Source of the DNA: Microbacteriaceae bacterium
GTDB taxonomy: Bacteria > Actinomycetota > Actinomycetes > Actinomycetales > Microbacteriaceae
Reading direction: 5' to 3'
Assembly (NCBI GenBank): GCA_947443745.1
Contig: CANEXL010000008.1
Location: 1 to 34,674, forward strand
Length of the DNA stretch: 34,674 nt
This document shows positions 29,751-34,674 of the stretch, piece by piece. Under the pieces are notes generated by a model that was given only the letters and a program-made list of their open reading frames with translations, had not been told where the DNA came from and searched no databases. How positions within the stretch are numbered: position 1 is the first letter of the stretch; each line of letters begins with the position of its first letter. Made by a program: the position numbers and the translations under genes.

Positions 29751-31007
29751 ATGACATCCCCCCACAGCCCGCAACGCAATCCTCGCATCTGGGCTGGCCG
29801 TGCCTTCGCCTTTGTCGGCGTGATTGTCGTCGCCGCGAGCATGCGGGCGGCCGTAAGTGCGGTCTCGCCCATTCTTTCGTTGATTGAGGGGGACGTCCCT
29901 TTCACCCCCGTCGATGTCGGGATTCTGGGAATGCTCGCCCCGTTCTCCTTTGCGCTCTTCGGCCTTGCCGCACCGTGGGCCGCCCGAAGGATCGGGCTGG
30001 AGTGGACGCTCATCTCGGCAGGTCTGCTTATCGCCTTCGGTCAGGTCATGCGGGCCCTCACCACTGACGCAAACGGCTTCTTAGGCTGGAGCGTGGTCGC
30101 CCTGGCGGGCATCGGTGCGGGCAACGTTCTCTTGCCCCCCATTGTAAAAAAGTACTTCCCCGACCAAATCCAATTCATGTCCGCTCTGTATGTCACGGTC
30201 ATGGTTGCGGCGACAATGTTTCCGCCTCTCGTCACGGCACCGATTGCCGAACTCACGAATTGGCGCTTCTCTCTTGCTTCGTGGGCAATCATCGCTGTCG
30301 TTGCGGTGATCCCGTGGCTCGCTGTGATTGTTCGCCGACGCGCCATCGATAAACCGGTCGAGGCGCCCCACAACCGAAACATCACCAAACTCGTCTGGGC
30401 GTCGCCCCTCAGCTGGGCCATCACGCTCGGGTTTGCCACCGCTTCCTTCAACGCGTACACGATGCTCACCTGGCTTCCGGTGATGCTTCAGGAGCGCGAT
30501 GGGCTGACGCCCGCGCAAACCGGAGTCATGCTCGCGTTTTACGCATTACTAGGGCTGCCAGCGGGCTTGTTCGGACCTTACCTTGTGGCGCGAATGAAAA
30601 ATGTCAGCGGGCTTTTCTATCTTTCGGGTGCGACCCTCATCACGGGTTACCTGGGCTTGCTCCTCTTTCCAGGAACAGCGACTCTCCTCTGGGTTGGTCT
30701 CGCCGGTCTTGGCCCACTGCTGTTTCCAGTGTGTCTGGTTCTCGTCAATCTGCGCACACGCACGCAGGCAGGCTCCGTTGCTCTCAGCGGGATGGCGCAG
30801 GGGCTGGGCTACGCGTTGGGAGCCCTAGGGCCGCTGGCCGTGGGAGTCTTTCATGCTTCGACTCCCAGCTGGACACCGATGCTCGTGATGGTCATCGCCT
30901 CGGGGCTGGTCGCCATTGGTGCCGGAATTGTCATGCGCAAAAATGTCATGGTTGACGGAACGCAAGTGGGGAGCCCAGCGCCGCCCCTGCCGCCGATGCC
31001 GAATTAG
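29751..31007 (+). CDS. MFS transporter (CynX/NimT-like)
   Basis: 12-TM pattern, 'MRAAVSAVSPILSLIEGD' N-terminal segment typical of CynX/NimT-type MFS. Confidence 0.82.
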   Translation: MTSPHSPQRNPRIWAGRAFAFVGVIVVAASMRAAVSAVSPILSLIEGDVPFTPVDVGILGMLAPFSFALFGLAAPWAARRIGLEWTLISAGLLIAFGQVMRALTTDANGFLGWSVVALAGIGAGNVLLPPIVKKYFPDQIQFMSALYVTVMVAATMFPPLVTAPIAELTNWRFSLASWAIIAVVAVIPWLAVIVRRRAIDKPVEAPHNRNITKLVWASPLSWAITLGFATASFNAYTMLTWLPVMLQERDGLTPAQTGVMLAFYALLGLPAGLFGPYLVARMKNVSGLFYLSGATLITGYLGLLLFPGTATLLWVGLAGLGPLLFPVCLVLVNLRTRTQAGSVALSGMAQGLGYALGALGPLAVGVFHASTPSWTPMLVMVIASGLVAIGAGIVMRKNVMVDGTQVGSPAPPLPPMPN

Positions 31008-31060
31008 AGCGTCCGCCGACCATCCCTGGCCGCCCGACCAGTCCGCCCGAAAGCACATAT

Positions 31061-31074
31061 TGCTCATATGAGCA
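31061..31074. promoter_or_regulatory. 14-bp perfect palindrome TGCTCATATGAGCA, candidate operator of the downstream SorC/DeoR regulator
   Basis: Palindrome read directly, about 17 bp upstream of a -35-like hexamer. Confidence 0.5.
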
Positions 31075-31090
31075 TCATTTTGCGCAGATG

Positions 31091-31119
31091 TTGCCAAGCC
31101 GCACAAAAGCGCCTATTCT
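31091..31119 (+). promoter_or_regulatory. Candidate sigma70-type promoter TTGCCA-N17-TATTCT
   Basis: TTGCCA 31091-31096 and TATTCT 31114-31119 with 17-bp spacing, upstream of regulator gene. Confidence 0.5.
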
Positions 31120-31149
31120 CTAGATAACAGCTTGTTTTCTGGAGGTTCC

Positions 31150-32103
31150 ATGTTTAACGCCGATCTCACCCTCGCGGTGCGGGCTTCTGAGTTGTACTAC
31201 AACTCAGACATGACCCAAGACGACATCGGCGCCGAACTCGGTATTTCCCGGTGGAAGGTCGGGCGACTCCTGACTGCCGCGCGGGACGCCGGCATCGTGC
31301 GGATCACCATCGTGCATCCGCGGGCCCGTCAAAATGAACTCGAGCAAAAGCTTCGTGAGCGCTACGGATTAGCCGAGGCCGTGGTTGTTCCCGCAACGCG
31401 CGGTGACGGCTACGACGAGGTGCAAGAACGCGTTGCCGCCGCTGCCGCAACCTATCTTTCTTTGCTGAAGCCAACCCCGCGCATTTTGGGGCTGAGCTGG
31501 GGACGAACCCTCGATCGCATCGCCGAGTCGCTTCCGCAGGGCTGGGCCGATGGCACGCAAATCGTGCAGATCAATGGCGGAGTGTCCTTGACCTCTCGGT
31601 CAGAGAACGCCAGCCAGACGGCGATGACCATGGCGCGCAAGTCCGAGGGCAGCATCACGTTGCTTCCGACTCCCGCGATTTTGGAGCGGGCCGAGACGCG
31701 TGTCCTCATTCAAGATGATCGCACCATTGCCGGTGTTCTCGACCTGGCCGCATCCGCCAATGTTTTCTTGTTCAGTGCCGGCCCCGCCGACGACACCTCC
31801 GTGCTGCTGGAGAGCGGTTACATTTCTCCCGCGGACTTGAACCGTCTTATTTTGCATGGGGCTGTCGGCGATGTCGTCGGGCGCTTCATCGATGCCGACG
31901 GCAAGATTGTCGATACTGCCCTCGACGCTCGCACCCTGGGTGTCGAGCACGAACAGCTGCGAAAAGCAGCCATTAGTATTGCGGTCATTGCGGGCGCATC
32001 CAAGCAAGAGATCGCCAAGGCCGTTGCTGGCAGTGGCCTCTGCACAGTGTTGGTCACCGACGAGCAAACCGCGTTGGCCCTATTAGTTGGAGGAGACCAA
32101 TGA
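31150..32103 (+). CDS. SorC/DeoR-type sugar-binding transcriptional regulator
   Basis: N-terminal HTH (SELYYNSDMTQDDIGAELGISRWKVGRLLTAARDAGIVRI), SorC-type effector domain; GGAGG before ATG 31150; precedes deoC. Confidence 0.88.
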   Translation: MFNADLTLAVRASELYYNSDMTQDDIGAELGISRWKVGRLLTAARDAGIVRITIVHPRARQNELEQKLRERYGLAEAVVVPATRGDGYDEVQERVAAAAATYLSLLKPTPRILGLSWGRTLDRIAESLPQGWADGTQIVQINGGVSLTSRSENASQTAMTMARKSEGSITLLPTPAILERAETRVLIQDDRTIAGVLDLAASANVFLFSAGPADDTSVLLESGYISPADLNRLILHGAVGDVVGRFIDADGKIVDTALDARTLGVEHEQLRKAAISIAVIAGASKQEIAKAVAGSGLCTVLVTDEQTALALLVGGDQ

Positions 32104-33095
32104 GCACAACATCCACCGATCATGCCCGTTCCCTGTTGGGAACAGATTTCTCGGAAACGAACCTGAAAGCCGTGCTGGCGGGCCTTCCTGGTGTTGACGC
32201 CGTGGGGCTCGAGGCTCGCGCGGCCGATCTCGGAACGCGCAGCATCAAGACCAGTTCCAAGGCCTGGGCGATCGACAAGATCATCTCGTTGATTGACCTC
32301 ACCACGCTGGAGGGTGCCGATACTCCCGGCAAGGTTCACTCCCTTGCTGCTAAGGGAATGCTTCCCGATCCAGCAAACCCCGCAACACCTCGCGTCGCTG
32401 CCTTGTGCGTTTATGGCGACATGGTTGGTCACGCTGTCGACGCCTTGGGCGCGCTTCATGGCGATCCGGATGCGGGACTCATCAGCATCGCTGCCGTCGC
32501 CACCGCGTTCCCCAGCGGCCGCTCCTCGCGCGCCATCAAGCTTGCAGACACTCGTGATGCCGTTCTGGCCGGCGCCGACGAAATCGACATGGTCATCGAC
32601 CGCGGCGCCTTCCTCTCCGGCAAGTTGGGCCACGTCTTCGAAGAAATTCAAGCCGTCAAAGAGGCCTGTGTTCGCGCCGATGGCACCTCCGCTCATCTGA
32701 AGGTCATCCTCGAGACCGGTGAGTTGAACACCTACGACAACATTCGTTCAGCATCCTGGTTGGCCATGCTGGCCGGGGGAGACTTCATCAAGACCTCGAC
32801 CGGAAAGGTCGCGCCAGCTGCGACGCTTCCCGTCACTCTGCTCATGCTGGAGGCCGTGCGCGACTGGTACCAGCAGACGGGGCTGAAGGTCGGCGTCAAG
32901 CCCGCCGGTGGCATCCGCACCTCCAAAGACGCGATCAAGTATCTCGTGACCGTCTCTGAGACGGTCGGCGAGGAATGGCTCACCCCGCACCTCTTCCGGT
33001 TTGGTGCCTCGAGCCTGCTCAACGATGTTTTGCTCCAACGCCAGAAGCTTTCAACGGGTCATTACTCCGGTCCCGACTACGTGACGATCGATTAG
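32100..33095 (+). CDS. deoC: Deoxyribose-phosphate aldolase
   Basis: IDLTTLEGADTPGKV, LKVILETGEL, FIKTSTGK, VGVKPAGGIRT motifs (Schiff-base lysine region). Confidence 0.94.
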   Translation: MSTTSTDHARSLLGTDFSETNLKAVLAGLPGVDAVGLEARAADLGTRSIKTSSKAWAIDKIISLIDLTTLEGADTPGKVHSLAAKGMLPDPANPATPRVAALCVYGDMVGHAVDALGALHGDPDAGLISIAAVATAFPSGRSSRAIKLADTRDAVLAGADEIDMVIDRGAFLSGKLGHVFEEIQAVKEACVRADGTSAHLKVILETGELNTYDNIRSASWLAMLAGGDFIKTSTGKVAPAATLPVTLLMLEAVRDWYQQTGLKVGVKPAGGIRTSKDAIKYLVTVSETVGEEWLTPHLFRFGASSLLNDVLLQRQKLSTGHYSGPDYVTID

Positions 33096-33104
33096 GACAG
33101 ACAC

Positions 33105-34547
33105 ATGTCATTCTTGGAATACGCCCCCGCGCCCGAGTCCACTGGGCTCCTCAACCTTCGCGAACACTACGGACACTTCATCGGTGGTGAGTTCGTCGAA
33201 GGCTCTGGTGAGTCCTTCGCGAGCATCTCTCCGTCAACGGAGAAGCACATTGCGACCTTCGCTACCGGAACCGATGAAGACGTTAACCGGGCCGTCGTCT
33301 CTGCCCGCAAGGCCTATGACACTGTCTGGTCGAAGCTCTCCGGTGCTGACCGTGCGAAGTACCTCTTTCGCATCGCCCGCATCATTCAGGAGCGCGCCCG
33401 CGAGCTCGCCGTTGCCGAAACCCTCGATAACGGAAAGCCCATCAAGGAGACCCGCGACGCGGACATCCCCTTGGCCGCAGCCTGGTTCTTCTACTACGCC
33501 GGATGGGCCGACAAGCTCGACTACGCCGGCATGGGCGCCAACCCTCGCGCCCTCGGTGTCGCCGGGCAAATTATTCCGTGGAACTTCCCGCTGCTCATGC
33601 TCTCGTGGAAGATTGCCCCCGCCTTGGCTGCCGGCAACACGGTCGTGCTGAAGCCCGCCGAGACCACTCCTTTGACCGCGATGCTGTTTGCTGAGATTTG
33701 CCAGCAGGCTGACCTGCCGGCCGGTGTCGTCAACATCGTCACGGGCGCGGGCGCCACGGGACGGGCCATTGTGGAACATCCCGACATCAACAAGATTGCC
33801 TTCACCGGTTCAACGGCAGTGGGGCGCGGCATTGCCCGTACCGTCGCCGGAACCGGAAAGAAGCTGACTCTGGAGCTCGGCGGAAAGGGTGCCAACATCG
33901 TCTTCGATGACGCCCCTATCGACCAAGCCGTCGAGGGAATCATCTCGGGTATTTTCTTCAACCAGGGTCAGGTGTGCTGCGCCGGATCTCGTCTGCTCGT
34001 GCAGGAGAACATCCATGATGAGGTTGTCGACCGTCTGAAGACGCGTCTGGGAACACTGCGCCTCGGAGATCCGTTGGATAAGAACACCGACATCGGTGCC
34101 ATCAACTCCAAGGTTCAGTTAGAGCGAATCACCGCATTGGTCGCCAAAGGCGAGGCCGAAGGCGGAGAACGCTGGAGTGCTGCGTGCGAGATCCCTGACA
34201 AGGGATTCTGGTTCCCCCCCACGCTGTTCACCGGTGTTCAGACGAGCAACACGGTTGCTCGCGATGAGATCTTCGGCCCCGTGCTGTCGATCCTTACCTT
34301 CCGCACTCCGGCCGAGGCCATTGCCAAGGCCAACAACACTCCCTACGGTCTTTCTGCAGGAATCTGGAGCGACAAGGGCAGCCGCATTCTGGCCGTAGCC
34401 GACAAGCTGCGTGCCGGGGTCATCTGGGCCAACACGTTCAACAAGTTCGATCCCGCGAGCCCCTTTGGTGGCTACAAGGAATCGGGATTCGGCCGCGAAG
34501 GCGGAATCCAAGGACTCTCCGCCTACCTCGAAGGAGGCGTGCGATGA
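33105..34547 (+). CDS. Aldehyde dehydrogenase
   Basis: IIPWNFPLLMLSWKIAPALAAGNTVVLKPAE, FTGSTAVGRGIA, LELGGKGANIVFDD, FFNQGQVCCAGSRLLV. Confidence 0.94.
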   Translation: MSFLEYAPAPESTGLLNLREHYGHFIGGEFVEGSGESFASISPSTEKHIATFATGTDEDVNRAVVSARKAYDTVWSKLSGADRAKYLFRIARIIQERARELAVAETLDNGKPIKETRDADIPLAAAWFFYYAGWADKLDYAGMGANPRALGVAGQIIPWNFPLLMLSWKIAPALAAGNTVVLKPAETTPLTAMLFAEICQQADLPAGVVNIVTGAGATGRAIVEHPDINKIAFTGSTAVGRGIARTVAGTGKKLTLELGGKGANIVFDDAPIDQAVEGIISGIFFNQGQVCCAGSRLLVQENIHDEVVDRLKTRLGTLRLGDPLDKNTDIGAINSKVQLERITALVAKGEAEGGERWSAACEIPDKGFWFPPTLFTGVQTSNTVARDEIFGPVLSILTFRTPAEAIAKANNTPYGLSAGIWSDKGSRILAVADKLRAGVIWANTFNKFDPASPFGGYKESGFGREGGIQGLSAYLEGGVR

Positions 34548-34674
34548 GCCGCCTAGCTGTTCCCAAGACCTACAAGCTCTTCATCGGCGGCAAGTTTCCG
34601 CGCAGTGAATCGGGCCGTGTGTATGAAATTCTGTCGACCAAGGGAGACTTCGTGGCCAACGCCGCCCTCGCTTC
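34544..34674 (+). CDS. Second aldehyde dehydrogenase (3'-truncated by window edge)
   Basis: MSRLAVPKTYKLFIGGKFPRSESGRVYEI... typical ALDH N-terminus; ATGA overlap with preceding ALDH stop. Confidence 0.75.
   Translation, partial: MSRLAVPKTYKLFIGGKFPRSESGRVYEILSTKGDFVANAALA

Noticed and set aside
1-34674. CRISPR arrays, transposases, prophage genes, tRNA/rRNA genes
   Set aside because: None recognised; the tandem repeats found are contiguous 12-, 14- and 63-bp units without spacers.

Overview
This 34.7-kb window looks like high-GC Gram-positive (actinobacterial, probably Microbacteriaceae-like) chromosome; the taxon is inferred from gene content and order only. Most of it is conventional. 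From left to right: the 3' end of an FtsK/EccC-like ATPase gene, an ABM-domain protein, alanine dehydrogenase, a polyamine-type ABC operon (potD-A-B-C-like), an asparaginase and gabT, dxr - site-2 protease - ispG, an MFS gene, proS-nusA-ylxR-infB-rbfA, then mutY, truB, two small membrane proteins, ribF, an MFS gene, and a SorC/DeoR-type regulator - deoC - two aldehyde dehydrogenases (the second cut by the window edge). The accessory part is a compact minus-strand five-gene operon at 21697-25962: PqqD-like, HprK-like kinase, GT4, GT2 and an NTP_transf_5-like nucleotidyltransferase. Three of its junctions are 4-nt RTGA stop/start overlaps. The fourth (GT2 to nucleotidyltransferase) is a perfect 14-bp x3 tandem repeat in which each extra unit is a 5-codon minicistron (GTG AGC GTC GAG TCG TGA) ending in the next GTGA overlap, so copy number can change without breaking stop/start continuity. 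Other observations include the absence of rimP between proS and nusA, possible competing hairpins before infB and at the proS start, a 13-bp perfect stem between infB and rbfA, probable leaderless starts, and a 14-bp palindrome upstream of the SorC/DeoR regulator. No tRNA, rRNA, CRISPR array or transposase was recognised. All family calls are by eye, with no database search.
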